NCBI RefSeq assembly: GCF_021023135.1
Contig: NZ_PGFV01000002.1
Coordinates: 248,001 to 312,000, forward strand
DNA length: 64,000 bases
Direction of reading: 5' to 3'
DNA from: Brevibacterium sp. CCUG 69071
GTDB lineage: Bacteria; Actinomycetota; Actinomycetes; Actinomycetales; Brevibacteriaceae
Shown piece by piece: positions 24,736-33,852 of the stretch (the first letter of the stretch is position 1; each line of letters opens with the position of its first letter). Both the position numbers and the translations under genes were made by a program. The notes beneath the pieces are model-generated. The model was given only the letters and a program-made list of their open reading frames with translations, was not told where the DNA came from and did no database searches.

Positions 24736-25845
24736 ATGGACCTCTCCGCCTTCCTCAACCATGCCACGAAACGCCTGCACCGGGGTATGCTCCTCGCCCT
24801 GATCGCCGTCCTCGGCCTCGTCCTCCTGGCCGGCTGCGCCGAAGGCGGGGAGGTCGCGGCGTCCGACCGGGACGTCTCGTGGACCGCCGCCGATCCGACT
24901 CCGGCGAAGGAGACCACGGCGGATGCGAGCCCCGCCGCGAACTCCGAGGAGGACGAGGAGAAGCCCGAGGACTCCGAGCAGGGACGAGCCGGCGGATCGA
25001 CGGCGGGCACGGCCATGGCGATGCTCGACGAACTCGAGGTCAAAGGCCGCGCACCGAAGACCGGCTACGACGCGGATCTGTTCAAGTGGCGCTCGGACGC
25101 CGACCACAACGGCTGCGACACCCGCAACGATGTGCTCCGCCGGGACCTCCGTGACATCACTTTGAAATCGGGCACGAACGGCTGTGTCGTCATCAAAGGC
25201 ACGCTCAAAGACAGCTACAAAGGCGAGACCTACGCCTTTGACCGGAACCCGAACAACATCGACATCGACCACATCGTCGCCCGCTCCAATGCCTGGCAGA
25301 CGGGTGGCGCGAAGTTCGAAGAGGACACGCTCAAGGAGTTCGGCAACGACCCGCTCAATCTGCTGGCCGTGAGCTCGAGCCTCAATCGGCAGAAGGGCGA
25401 CGGGGATGCCGCGACCTGGCTGCCACCGAACAAGAGCTACCGCTGCGAATACGTCTCCCGCCAGATCGCGGTCAAACACAAGTACGACCTGTGGGTGGTC
25501 AAGGCGGAGAAGGCGGCGATGGAGCGGGTGCTCGCAAATTGTGAGGGCGAAGACGCATTCGCGAAGTACGTCGCCTGGCCCGCACCCGGAGACGGTGACA
25601 ATGTGAGAACCGCGAAGGACACTCCGGCGAAGAAGAAGGCGAGCTCATCATCGGGCTCGTCGTCGTCAGGGTCGGGCTCGTCCTCTTCGGGATCGGGCAG
25701 GAAGTCGAGCTCCGCGGGCTCCGGCTCGGTCTACTACGAGAACTGCACTGCTGCCCGTGAAGCCGGCGCCGCTCCGGTTCGCCGCGGTGATCCCGGGTAT
25801 GCCTCCCACCTCGACCGCGATGGGGACGGAGTCGGCTGCGAATAG
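24736..25845 (+). CDS. Secreted lipoprotein nuclease: DUF1524/GmrSD C-terminal HNH domain plus excalibur domain
   Basis: About 369 residues. The N-terminal signal MLLALIAVLGLVLLAGC ends in a lipobox, so the protein is probably anchored outside the membrane. After an acidic linker, residues about 95-285 form a DUF1524 domain with DIDHIVARSNAWQTG and NLLAVSSSLNRQKGD (the His-Asn-Asn type nuclease core) and TWLPPNKSYRCEYV. A Ser/Gly-rich linker leads to an excalibur calcium-binding motif, DRDGDGVGCE, at the very end. The predicted role is a surface DNase or RNase, possibly for nutrient acquisition. The start could also be TTG at 24718. Confidence 0.85.
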   Translation: MDLSAFLNHATKRLHRGMLLALIAVLGLVLLAGCAEGGEVAASDRDVSWTAADPTPAKETTADASPAANSEEDEEKPEDSEQGRAGGSTAGTAMAMLDELEVKGRAPKTGYDADLFKWRSDADHNGCDTRNDVLRRDLRDITLKSGTNGCVVIKGTLKDSYKGETYAFDRNPNNIDIDHIVARSNAWQTGGAKFEEDTLKEFGNDPLNLLAVSSSLNRQKGDGDAATWLPPNKSYRCEYVSRQIAVKHKYDLWVVKAEKAAMERVLANCEGEDAFAKYVAWPAPGDGDNVRTAKDTPAKKKASSSSGSSSSGSGSSSSGSGRKSSSAGSGSVYYENCTAAREAGAAPVRRGDPGYASHLDRDGDGVGCE

Positions 25846-25896
25846 TCGCCGAGGTAGTCGTTCATCGGCGTGGTCCGAGGTCCCTCGCCTGCACCG

Positions 25897-25936
25897 ACGT
25901 CCGCGCAGACGCTTGCACCGGCGTCTGCGCGGACGT
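25897..25936 (+). terminator. Perfect 16-bp stem terminator hairpin
   Basis: ACGTCCGCGCAGACGC (25897-25912) and its exact reverse complement (25921-25936) flank an 8-base loop, TTGCACCG. It lies 51 bases after the nuclease stop codon and before the acyl-CoA ligase. No T-run follows. Confidence 0.8.
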
Positions 25937-26059
25937 TCCCTGTGTGCGCCGGATCTCAATCCCTCGGTAGTCTGGGCGTGTGCTCACGGCCCGAGCTGCT
26001 CTCACTCACCGATGAGAGCGGCAGGAGAGCCTTTGTCGCCGACGATGAGGAGACCGACC

Positions 26060-27649
26060 ATGACCGGACTGGACACCGCCCTGACACCGCTGCGTTTTCT
26101 CGAGCGCTCAGTGGAAGCCCACCCCGAGCGAGAAGCGGTCATCGATGGGCCCAGGCGCATCACCTATCGGGAGATGGCCGATACGGTCCAACGCTTGGCC
26201 GAAGGTCTGAAACGTCGTGGTCTGGCCGAGGGTGAGACCGTCGCGGTGATCGCGCCCAACAGCGCCGAAGCGCTCATCGCCCACTACGCAGTTCCGCTGG
26301 CCGGCGGAGTGCTCGTCATGCTCAACACCCGATTGGCGCCGCCCGAAGTCGAGTACATCCTCGGACACTGCGGTGCTCGGTTCCTCTTCGGCGACGCGGA
26401 ACTGCTGCGAGCGATCACCGAGGCCGGCTGCGCGAAATCCGTCGAAGCCGTCGTCAACCACCCCGAACAGGATGGTTCACCCGGGAACCTGACGGGGGCT
26501 GAAGACTACGCCGACTGGATCGCCGAAGCGCCGGTCAGTCCTCGATCATGGGAGGTCGCAGATGAGACGGCTGCCATCACGGTCAACTACACCTCGGGGA
26601 CCACCGGCAGTCCGAAGGGCGTGATGTACTCACACCGGGGTGCCTACCTCAACTCCCTCGGCGAGGTGATCACGCAGCGCTTCGGACCGCTGACGAAGTA
26701 CCTGTGGACTCTGCCGATGTTCCACTGCAACGGGTGGTGCACCACATGGGCGCTGACCGCGGTTTCCGGCACGCATGTGTGCCTGCGGGCCGTGCGCGGC
26801 ACCGAAGCCTGGCGACTCATCGATGACGAGTCCGTGACTCGGATGGCCGGTGCTCCTGTCGTGCTCAACACGATAGCCGGAGCCGCCGAAGCCCACGACA
26901 TGTCGGGGACGCTGTCGATCACCACGGCAGGAGCCCCGCCTTCGCCGACGACGATCTCCATGCTCGAAGAGTTGGGAATCGAGGTCGTCCACGTCTACGG
27001 GCTCACGGAGACCTACGGGCCGTATTCCTCGTGCGAACCGCAGCCGGAATGGTCCGAACTTCCGGTCGAAGAGCGGGCCGCGCTGAAGTCTCGTCAGGGT
27101 ATCGGCATGATCAGTGCCGACCGGATGCGCGTGGTCGAGCTGCGCGATGATGCCGAACTCAACGACGTGCCGCGTGACGGGGCGACCATGGGTGAGATCG
27201 TCATGCGCGGCAACAATGTCATGAAGGGCTATCTCAACGCGGAGAAGGACACCGAGGTGGCCTTCCGCGGCGGGTGGTTCCACTCGGGTGACCTCGCGGT
27301 GATGCACCCCGACGGATACGTCCAGATCCTCGATCGGGCGAAGGACATCGTCATCTCCGGCGGCGAGAACATCTCGACGATCGAGGTCGAACAGGCGATC
27401 GTGGCGAACTCGGCAGTGGCCGAAGTCGCGGTCGTCGGCATGCCCGATGACAAGTGGGGCCAACGGCCGCTGGCCTATGTGGTGCCTGCCGGAGGTGCTG
27501 AGATCAGCGAGGACGAACTCATCGCCTTCGTCAAAACGAGAATCGCCGGGTACAAGGTGCCGGCTACCGTGGAATTCGTCGATGAGCTCCCGACGACTTC
27601 GACCGGAAAGATCCGGAAGAACGCACTGCGGGACCGGGCCCGCAACTGA
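26060..27649 (+). CDS. Medium/long-chain acyl-CoA ligase (AMP-forming)
   Basis: A 529-residue adenylate-forming enzyme. The P-loop-like YTSGTTGSPKGVMYSHRG is at about 180-197, then VYGLTETYGP, GWFHSGDLAVMHPDGYVQILDRAKDIVISGGENIS, and the C-terminal catalytic Lys in PTTSTGKIRKNALR. It activates a carboxylic acid to its acyl-CoA through an acyl-AMP. The start at 26060 has GAGGAGA upstream; the frame is open to 25757 through the terminator. The two convergent PaaI-type thioesterases next door act on acyl-CoA, so the locus handles acyl-CoA chemistry. Confidence 0.9.
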   Translation: MTGLDTALTPLRFLERSVEAHPEREAVIDGPRRITYREMADTVQRLAEGLKRRGLAEGETVAVIAPNSAEALIAHYAVPLAGGVLVMLNTRLAPPEVEYILGHCGARFLFGDAELLRAITEAGCAKSVEAVVNHPEQDGSPGNLTGAEDYADWIAEAPVSPRSWEVADETAAITVNYTSGTTGSPKGVMYSHRGAYLNSLGEVITQRFGPLTKYLWTLPMFHCNGWCTTWALTAVSGTHVCLRAVRGTEAWRLIDDESVTRMAGAPVVLNTIAGAAEAHDMSGTLSITTAGAPPSPTTISMLEELGIEVVHVYGLTETYGPYSSCEPQPEWSELPVEERAALKSRQGIGMISADRMRVVELRDDAELNDVPRDGATMGEIVMRGNNVMKGYLNAEKDTEVAFRGGWFHSGDLAVMHPDGYVQILDRAKDIVISGGENISTIEVEQAIVANSAVAEVAVVGMPDDKWGQRPLAYVVPAGGAEISEDELIAFVKTRIAGYKVPATVEFVDELPTTSTGKIRKNALRDRARN

Positions 27650-27652
27650 ATC

Positions 27653-28201
27653 TCAGGACGCCTCGAGCGGGAAGATGAGCAGACTGCCCGAGGCGGTGGC
27701 GACGGTCTTGCCCGAGTTGTCGATGACCTCTCCCTCGGCGAAGGAGACCCGGCGGCCGCTCTTCGTTACCCGGCCGGTGCACAGCAGAGGACCGCTGTCC
27801 TTGGACACCGGTCGCAGATAGTTCACCTTGATCTCGATCGAGGTGTATCCCGTTCCTGCCGGCAGGGTGGTGTGTACGGCGCAGCCGAGCGCGGAATCGA
27901 GCAGGGTGCAGACTAAGCCGCCGTGTACCATGCCGATCGGGTTGTAATGGGACTCGTCGGGATGGGAACGGAATGTGACCGTTCCTTCACCCACCTCGGC
28001 GATCTCCATACCGACGTGCGCGCCGATGGGGGCACCGGGGATCTCTCCGGCGGCCATCCTGCGCAGGTAGTCGATGCCGTCGAGCGTCGGCAGGTGTGCC
28101 AGTGCCTTCGCCGGATCGGTCCAGGTCACCGTCGTCTCGTGGGTCGAAGAAGATTCGCCGGCCGTGGAGTTCGTGGGGTTCGTGGTGCTGTTCGTGCTCA
28201 T
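27653..28201 (-). CDS. PaaI-type hotdog thioesterase
   Basis: A 182-residue hotdog protein. After a Ser/Thr-rich N-terminus, the core reads IPGAPIGAHVGMEIAEVGEG, then HYNPIGMVHGGLVCTLLDSALGCAV, the PaaI signature with the HGG loop and catalytic Asp. It would hydrolyse acyl-CoA thioesters. It is 3 bases from the convergent CoA ligase and separated by one base from the stop of the upstream thioesterase gene, so the two hotdog genes form an operon. Confidence 0.9.
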   Translation of the reverse strand: MSTNSTTNPTNSTAGESSSTHETTVTWTDPAKALAHLPTLDGIDYLRRMAAGEIPGAPIGAHVGMEIAEVGEGTVTFRSHPDESHYNPIGMVHGGLVCTLLDSALGCAVHTTLPAGTGYTSIEIKVNYLRPVSKDSGPLLCTGRVTKSGRRVSFAEGEVIDNSGKTVATASGSLLIFPLEAS

Positions 28202-28202
28202 C

Positions 28203-28637
28203 TCAGTCCTCTGCCTTCGGCAGCGGCACATTCTGCAGGCGCAGCTGACCGCGGGCCAGCACCTTTGACGATGACGAATCCGAGATGATGACCTCCCACA
28301 GCTGTTGGGTGCGTCCCTGATGCAGGGCGCTGGCCTCGACGGAGACCGTGGCGCCGGTGGTCGGGCGAAGGAAGTCGGTGGCATTGTGGACCCCGACGGC
28401 GAACTCCCCGCGATCGGCCACGGCATGGGAGGCGCCGATGCTGCCGGCGCTTTCGACGATGCTCGTGTAGACGCCGCCGTGGACGACGCCCCAGGGCGTG
28501 TGGTGGTCGGGTCCGAGTTCGGCATGACCTCGCACCGAGGTGGGAGTGACCTCGTCGACGACCAGTCCGGTGGCCGCGACGAAGCGGCTCGCTCCCTCCA
28601 GTGAGACATCCGGGATCGAATTCTCGTGCGTGTCCAT
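28203..28637 (-). CDS. PaaI-type hotdog thioesterase
   Basis: A 144-residue hotdog protein with HHTPWGVVHGGVYTSIVESAGSIGAS as the HGG loop and active-site helix. The start at 28637 is supported by GAGGAGCAGG just upstream; the open frame further up belongs to non-coding sequence. It is the first gene of the two-gene thioesterase operon and divergent from the HxlR regulator, a plausible controller. Confidence 0.85.
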   Translation of the reverse strand: MDTHENSIPDVSLEGASRFVAATGLVVDEVTPTSVRGHAELGPDHHTPWGVVHGGVYTSIVESAGSIGASHAVADRGEFAVGVHNATDFLRPTTGATVSVEASALHQGRTQQLWEVIISDSSSSKVLARGQLRLQNVPLPKAED

Positions 28638-28850
28638 CCTGCTCCTCTGCGATCTCGCAGCCGAGGCGATCCGTCCGACTGACTCAATGCTCGTACATCT
28701 GACTGCGTATTTGAAAGTTAGCCTAGAATGGAGCTGACGGTCAACCGGGCCGAGCACGTCGGCAAGACACGGCGGGGCAACCGCATCGGGCGGACCGGGT
28801 GAAATCGGCCGGGCCGGGTGAAATCGATCGGGCCGAGCGAAGGAGAGACG

Positions 28851-29321
28851 ATGGACTGGAGCGAATTCGACACCACCGAGTGTTCGATCCAGAGGACCCT
28901 CGATGTCATCGGGGAGAAGTGGACGGTGCTCATCCTCAGGGAGGCGTTCAACGGGGTTCGCCGCTTCGATGCGATCCGCGACCACCTCGGCGTCTCCGAT
29001 TCTGTGCTCTCCGATCGGCTCCGCACGCTTGTCAGAGCGGACGTTCTTGAGGCCAACACCTACCGTGAGCCGGGGCGCCGGGCGCGGAAAGAGTATCGAC
29101 TCACGGCCAAGGGTCTTGATCTCTATCCGGTGATGATCGCCCTGCTGCGCTGGGGTGACCGATATTGTGCGGGGCCGGAAGGGCCGCCGCTCGAGGTCAG
29201 CCACCGCGACTGCGGCGAACCCGTCCGAGCCGTGGTGGAATGCGCTGCCGGACACTCCGTCTCCTCGCCCCGGGAGGCCGTCACCGCCGCAGTCACGAGG
29301 CCTGGGCCCGGGCGCGGATGA
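28851..29321 (+). CDS. HxlR family winged-helix regulator
   Basis: A 156-residue regulator: CSIQRTLDVIGEKWTVLILREAFNGVRRFDAIRDHLGVSDSVLSDRLRTLV is the canonical HxlR DNA-binding region with its single N-terminal Cys. A C-terminal pair of Cys residues (HRDCGEP, VECAAGH) may be an added metal or redox site. The start at 28851 follows AAGGAGAG. Two copies of CCGGGTGAAATCG (28796-28808, 28814-28826) lie just before it and could be operator repeats. Its 3' end overlaps the LysR gene by 29 bases. Confidence 0.9.
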   Translation: MDWSEFDTTECSIQRTLDVIGEKWTVLILREAFNGVRRFDAIRDHLGVSDSVLSDRLRTLVRADVLEANTYREPGRRARKEYRLTAKGLDLYPVMIALLRWGDRYCAGPEGPPLEVSHRDCGEPVRAVVECAAGHSVSSPREAVTAAVTRPGPGRG

Positions 29322-30189
29322 GCTCCTCGGCGGTGCGCACGTATTCGTGATGGTGCACCGCCTCCCGCGTCTGCAGGACGATCCTGCGCCGAGGTGTCGG
29401 ATCGGTCAGCGGCACCGTGGTCACCCCGTCCGGCAGAGTGCGGATCGCCAGTGGGGGCAGGGCCGAGACGCCGACGCCCGCGGCGACCATGGCGAGGACC
29501 GCGTAGTGGTCATCGGAGCCGGCTGCGTAGCGGGGCTCGTAGCCCGCGGCATTGCAGGCGCGGGTGATGATGAGGCCCGCCGGGGTGTTGCTGATGTCCG
29601 CAGCGACCCAGGACTCGTCTTGCAGCTCGGACATCGACACCGCCTCGGCGTCGGCCAGCCGGTGATCGGCGGCCACGACGAGCAGGTAGTCCTCTTCGGT
29701 GAGCACCTGCCGACGGAACCCCGGGACCGTCGTCGGCGGCAGGGACGGCTCTTCCGAGTGGATCTCGAGGTCGTGCGGATGCCAATCCTCGGCGTCCGTC
29801 GCAGGACTGAGGCTGATCTCGAACTGCACTGTGGGGAATTCGGTGACGACCGAGGAGACGATGGCGGGGATCCACTCCTTCGCCGCCGAGGAGAAGCAGC
29901 CGATCTCGAGGCGCGGTCGCGGCCCTCGGCGCAGGTCCTCGAGGGTGGATTCCAGGCGGCGCAGGCTGGAGAAGACCTCGCCGGACTCCTCGGCCAGGCG
30001 CACTCCGACGGGAGTGGGCACGATCCCTCGGCCCTTCCTCTCATAGAGGGGGAGTCCCACCTCTGTCTGCAGTCGGATGATGTGCTGGCTGATCGTCGCC
30101 GGAGTGTATTGGAGGTTGGCCGCGGCCTGATGGACGGAGCCGCTGGCGACCACGGCCCTCCAGATCGCGAGTCGGTGGGTGTCGAGCAT
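29293..30189 (-). CDS. LysR family transcriptional regulator
   Basis: A 298-residue LysR protein: MLDTHRLAIWRAVVASGSVHQAAANLQYTPATISQHIIRLQTE is the HTH, followed by an effector-binding domain. The start at 30189 is chosen because it gives the family N-terminus; an ATG at 30264 would add 25 unrelated residues. It is divergent from the small membrane protein at 30271, which may be its target. Confidence 0.9.
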   Translation of the reverse strand: MLDTHRLAIWRAVVASGSVHQAAANLQYTPATISQHIIRLQTEVGLPLYERKGRGIVPTPVGVRLAEESGEVFSSLRRLESTLEDLRRGPRPRLEIGCFSSAAKEWIPAIVSSVVTEFPTVQFEISLSPATDAEDWHPHDLEIHSEEPSLPPTTVPGFRRQVLTEEDYLLVVAADHRLADAEAVSMSELQDESWVAADISNTPAGLIITRACNAAGYEPRYAAGSDDHYAVLAMVAAGVGVSALPPLAIRTLPDGVTTVPLTDPTPRRRIVLQTREAVHHHEYVRTAEELIRARAQAS

Positions 30190-30270
30190 GCTCTGATTAT
30201 AAAGTGATGGCTGACAGACGTATAGAAACGATTGCTTGTGCTTGATCCAACGCGGGGAGACCATGATGGC

Positions 30271-30495
30271 ATGTGGATCTTTCCGGTGCTGTTCCTCGCC
30301 CTCGGCTACGCCCTCGTCCTGTTCGGGATGGGGCGCTTCCTGCAGCCCTCACACGATCGACTGGGGCTGCGACGAATGGACAATTCGGTCCTGGTTCAGA
30401 CCCTGGCCCGCGGCTGGGCGGCCCTGACCTCGGCCCACACCCTCGAGCGCATCACCGATGAGCTCACCATCCGCAGGCGCGGAACGCAGGGCTGA
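30271..30495 (+). CDS. Small hypothetical membrane protein
   Basis: A 74-residue protein with one clear N-terminal hydrophobic helix (MWIFPVLFLALGYALVLFGMG) and a basic tail. I recognise no family. The ATG at 30271 follows GGGGAGA. It ends before a 3 x 18-bp tandem repeat and is convergent with the ChaA-like gene. Confidence 0.55.
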   Translation: MWIFPVLFLALGYALVLFGMGRFLQPSHDRLGLRRMDNSVLVQTLARGWAALTSAHTLERITDELTIRRRGTQG

Positions 30496-30507
30496 GGCTG
30501 CGCTCTG

Positions 30508-30561
30508 GCGATCACGAGCCTGAACGCGATCACGCCCCTGAACGTGATCACGCCCCTGAAC
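30508..30561. repeat. Three 18-bp tandem repeats between convergent genes
   Basis: Units at 30508-30525, 30526-30543 and 30544-30561 follow GCGATCACGCCCCTGAAC, with one to two differences in the first and third. The array fills the intergenic space up to the stop codon of the ChaA-like gene. Confidence 0.85.
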
Positions 30562-30562
30562 C

Positions 30563-31792
30563 TCAGGAGAACACTGCGATCCCGAACACCGCGAAGAGCA
30601 CCAGGTGCGCGGCCCCGTGCACAGCGGTGACCCGTTTGGCGGCGAATGAGGCGACCGAGAGCAGGATCGTCACGCCGAGCAGCAGCAGATTGACCGGTGA
30701 CTCCGCGAGCACGATGGGCTGATCGGTGAGCAGGCCGATGATCAGGACGACGGGAATCGTCAGCCCGACCGTCGAGACCAGTGCGCCATGGCAGAGGTTG
30801 CTCACACGCTGGATCTCACCGGCCCACGCGGCCCTGATCGCAGTGATCGTCTCGGGGAGGAAGACGATGATGGCGATGACGATGCCCGACAGAGCTGTCG
30901 GTGCACCGAGGCGGCCGAGTCCGTCATCGAGCAGGGCAGCCATATCGTGGGACAGCAGGACGATCGGAGCCACGGTCGCAACGAGAAGTGCCAGGCGCAC
31001 GAGGATCTCGGTCCGGTGGGTCGAGAGGATCTCGACGATGCCGGGAGAGCCAGCCCCCACCTCGGACTCAGACTTCCTCTCGGACTCAGCCCCCACCTCG
31101 GCGGCGGATTCTTCCGTACCGGACACCGCCTTCGACTCTGCAGTCATCGCCGTCATCCGGGGCCGGACCCTGGGGTCGACTTCGGTGAAGTCCTCGGCCT
31201 GGGCGCCCATCTGACGGAAGAGGAAGAAGGCATAGGCGCCGATCGTCAGCACGATGATCGGGATCTCCTGCCACGGTGCATAGCTGCCGTCGGAGCCGAT
31301 GACCGCGGGCAGAGCGAAGGCGAGTGTGGAGAGCACGACGATCATCGCCAGATAGGACGAGACCCCGGTCCGGTTGTGGACCATGTCTCCGTGCCGCAGG
31401 CCGCCCACCATCAGACACAGTCCCACCACGGCACCGAGGATGATCATCGACACCGCCATCACGGAGTCGCGGGCGATCGTCGCATGATCCCCGGGCCCCA
31501 GCAGGACTGCGGCGATGAGGACGACTTCGATGAGGACGATCGAAAGAGTGAGGACGAGGGAACCGTAGGGGTCGCCGAGGCGGTGGGCGAGCTGCTCGGC
31601 CTCGTGGACGACGCCGAAGGCGCAGACGAGGATGACGCCGACGATGACGATGAGTGCGGTGACGAGCAGGGCACCCGGGACCGGCGGTTCGAGCAATGGC
31701 CCGGCGAAGGCGAGTGCGACGAACGCGCCCCAGCCCAGCGCGAGGCGGATGATGGCGGTGGGGGTGACGATATCGCGAATTGCGGCAGTCAT
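30563..31792 (-). CDS. Calcium/cation:proton antiporter, ChaA-like (CaCA superfamily)
   Basis: A 409-residue antiporter with about 11 membrane segments and two CaCA alpha repeats: GDPYGSLVLTLSIVLIEVVLIA in the first half and FLPETITAIRAAWAGEIQRVSNL with HGALVSTVGLTIP in the second. The halves are joined by a Ser/Glu-rich cytoplasmic loop at about 205-250. ChaA-type proteins exchange Ca2+ or Na+ for protons. No regulatory gene is adjacent. The 179-bp gap upstream (31793-31971) contains only short GCCGAATCGAGC repeats. Confidence 0.85.
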   Translation of the reverse strand: MTAAIRDIVTPTAIIRLALGWGAFVALAFAGPLLEPPVPGALLVTALIVIVGVILVCAFGVVHEAEQLAHRLGDPYGSLVLTLSIVLIEVVLIAAVLLGPGDHATIARDSVMAVSMIILGAVVGLCLMVGGLRHGDMVHNRTGVSSYLAMIVVLSTLAFALPAVIGSDGSYAPWQEIPIIVLTIGAYAFFLFRQMGAQAEDFTEVDPRVRPRMTAMTAESKAVSGTEESAAEVGAESERKSESEVGAGSPGIVEILSTHRTEILVRLALLVATVAPIVLLSHDMAALLDDGLGRLGAPTALSGIVIAIIVFLPETITAIRAAWAGEIQRVSNLCHGALVSTVGLTIPVVLIIGLLTDQPIVLAESPVNLLLLGVTILLSVASFAAKRVTAVHGAAHLVLFAVFGIAVFS

Positions 31793-31971
31793 GACGGTCG
31801 AATCCTGATTCTGAGGCCGTCCTCATCGTGACTGTAGGCGTTCGGGTCGTCCCGGACACTCTTCCGTCTTCAGGATATCCATCCCGGTTCGGCGGGGCAA
31901 AGCCGGGCCGGTGCAGAACCGAGTCGGGTGCCGAATCGAGCGCCGAATCGAGCCCCGGGTCGCGACCGGCT

Positions 31972-32529
31972 TCAGCCCGCCCGTCGGTAGTGCAGGCCGA
32001 GAACGCCGTTGCTGAGAGGCTGCGCGGAGATCAGGTCGAGGCGTCGGGTGCTGGGCAGTCCGGACTGATACAGGGTGGGGCCGTGCCCGGCGATCCGCGG
32101 GTGGACGAGGAACCGGTACTCGTCGATCAGTTCCAGTCGGTCGAGTTCGGTCGCAAGGCTGCCGCTGCCGATGAGAACTCCCTCCGGGGTCGCATCTTTG
32201 AGCTCCTGGACCGATGCTTGCAGATCACCGCCGAGGTGGTGGCTGTTGGTCCACGGAAAGTCGCTTCGCGTCGACGACGCCACATACTTCTGCTTGGCTT
32301 CGAGCTTGAGCGCCCACTCGCGTATCGCCGGCGGAGCATCGACCTCACCGCGAGCAACTGCCGGCCAGTAGCCTTCCATCAGCTCATAGGTGACACGGCC
32401 CCAGAGCATGGCGCCGTTCTCGTCCATCAGCCGTGTGAACCACGCATGTGTCTCATCGTCGACGATGCCCTCGTGGTGGTCGACGCAGCCATCGAGAGTG
32501 ACGTTGATGCTGAAGGTGAGCAGTCCCAT
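31972..32529 (-). CDS. Dihydrofolate reductase-like (RibD C-terminal domain) protein
   Basis: A 185-residue protein of the DHFR/RibD_C fold: SINVTLDGCVDHHEGI at the N-terminus, MLWGRVTYELMEGYWP, and VLIGSGSLATELDRLELIDEYRFLVHPRIAGHGPTL near the end. These stand-alone domains bind NADPH. True dihydrofolate or ribityl-pyrimidine substrates are not implied. A strong hairpin sits in its leader. Confidence 0.85.
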   Translation of the reverse strand: MGLLTFSINVTLDGCVDHHEGIVDDETHAWFTRLMDENGAMLWGRVTYELMEGYWPAVARGEVDAPPAIREWALKLEAKQKYVASSTRSDFPWTNSHHLGGDLQASVQELKDATPEGVLIGSGSLATELDRLELIDEYRFLVHPRIAGHGPTLYQSGLPSTRRLDLISAQPLSNGVLGLHYRRAG

Positions 32530-32551
32530 GATGCGGCCCTTCTCGAGCGCA

Positions 32552-32579
32552 GGGTCCCGCCGCCGGTGCGGCGGGACCC
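32552..32579 (-). terminator. Perfect 12-bp stem, 4-base loop hairpin
   Basis: GGGTCCCGCCGC (32552-32563) and its exact complement (32568-32579) flank CGGT. It lies 75 bases downstream of the DoxX gene stop on the same strand and 22 bases before the DHFR-like start. It probably ends the DoxX transcript; attenuation of the downstream gene is an alternative. No T-run is present. Confidence 0.75.
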
Positions 32580-32653
32580 AGGTGACGCGCTGTGTACCTC
32601 AAAGAGTGAGTCTTGAGGGGGTGCGCGTCAAGAGGTGCCGGTGGGTGTCTGTC

Positions 32654-33142
32654 TCAGACTTCAGCGGCCGAACGTGCGGCGGTCGATCGAGTTGCGGCTG
32701 ACCGGCCGGCCTTGGTCTTCTTCCCCGCGAAGAGTAACCGGTCGACGCTCCAGCGGCCCGGGCCCATCGCCGCGAGCAGGAGTGCGCCTGCAGCCAGTGC
32801 AGCGACGAGTTCCCAGCCGCCCTGGTCGACGAAGGGCACCGCGGTGAGGTGGGCGATGACGAGGGCGCCGATCATATTGGCGGCCAGAAGCACTCCGACG
32901 ATCGGGGTCAAAGCACCGAGGATGAGCAGTGCTCCGCCGATGAGCTCGACAAAGGTCGCGAACGGTGCGGCGATCTCCGGGGTGGGCACTCCCATCTGAG
33001 AGAAGGATTCGGTGGTGCCGGCGATTGTCCATTCGTTGAACTTCTGCCAGCCGTGGGCGATGAAGATGGCGCCGAGGCCGATGCGGGCAATCACTGTGAC
33101 GATGTCGCGGACGGTGGTGGGGAATCCGGTCGTGGCGTACAA
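32654..33142 (-). CDS. DoxX family membrane protein
   Basis: A protein of about 162 residues with four hydrophobic helices. VIARIGLGAIFIAHGWQKFNEW is the family hallmark, followed by FATFVELIGGALLILGALTP and a basic C-terminal tail. No ATG is suitably placed. A TTG at 33142 follows GGAG, and a TTG at 33172 is also in frame. DoxX proteins take part in thiosulfate or redox metabolism in a few organisms; the role here is unknown. Confidence 0.8.
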   Translation of the reverse strand: MYATTGFPTTVRDIVTVIARIGLGAIFIAHGWQKFNEWTIAGTTESFSQMGVPTPEIAAPFATFVELIGGALLILGALTPIVGVLLAANMIGALVIAHLTAVPFVDQGGWELVAALAAGALLLAAMGPGRWSVDRLLFAGKKTKAGRSAATRSTAARSAAEV

Positions 33143-33285
33143 GCTGCTCTCCAAGATTGGTTGAAAGTGCAATCACACGCTATTGGGTGAACATGGCAGG
33201 ACACTGAATGCGCTTCCGCCGGCGATGGGGTAACGGCCGGTGGTGGTGGCAGGTGGTGTCGGCGCGCGCGGTGTTTCCTCTCGCG

Positions 33286-33852
33286 TCAGAAGCCGTAGGC
33301 GGCTTCCTTCTCCTCACGAATTGCCGTGTAGGTCCTCGTCAGCACGATCGTGTCCTCGACGAGGCGGTCGAGTCGGGCGACGACATCCTCACTGACGATC
33401 TGGCCGCGGTGCAGATCGCGCTCCTCGACGAACACGTACGGGGAGACGACCTGCGCTTTCATATACGTGAGGATCGGCAGGAGGTGCTGCTGCGGGATGA
33501 GATAGTGCTTCGCCGAGCCAGCCGTCGCGACCGCGGCCACGACCTTGTCGCGGAAGGCACCCACCGGCAGCAGGTCGAAGGCGTTCTTCAGACTCGCGGG
33601 AATCGAGGCCTGGAAGATCGGCGTGCCGATGATGATCGCATCGGCATCCATCAGCGCCGCGGTCACCCGCCCGGTGTCACCCGAATACTCGGTGAAGTTC
33701 CGGCCGTCGGAGAAGACCATGTCCGCCTCGGCGAGGTCGATGAGCGTGACCTCGATATCGGGGTCCTGCGCCATCACCGCCTGCGCGACGTAGTCCATCA
33801 CGGTGCGGGTCTTCGTTCCGACGTTCGAGCCGGAGAGGACGACGATCTTCAT
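33286..33852 (-). CDS. NAD(P)H-dependent FMN reductase (CE1759-like)
   Basis: A 188-residue flavodoxin-fold reductase: VVLSGSNVGTKTRTVMDYV binds FMN phosphate, and GTPIFQASIPASLKNAFDLLP is the family active-site loop. Its ATG overlaps the stop of the luciferase-like monooxygenase gene, so the two are translationally coupled. It supplies reduced flavin to that monooxygenase, as in the two-component CE1758/CE1759 family pair. Confidence 0.9.
   Translation of the reverse strand: MKIVVLSGSNVGTKTRTVMDYVAQAVMAQDPDIEVTLIDLAEADMVFSDGRNFTEYSGDTGRVTAALMDADAIIIGTPIFQASIPASLKNAFDLLPVGAFRDKVVAAVATAGSAKHYLIPQQHLLPILTYMKAQVVSPYVFVEERDLHRGQIVSEDVVARLDRLVEDTIVLTRTYTAIREEKEAAYGF

Noticed and set aside
30232..30270. 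TTG start at 30232 for the small membrane protein
   Set aside because: The ATG at 30271 has a better ribosome site and begins directly at the hydrophobic helix.
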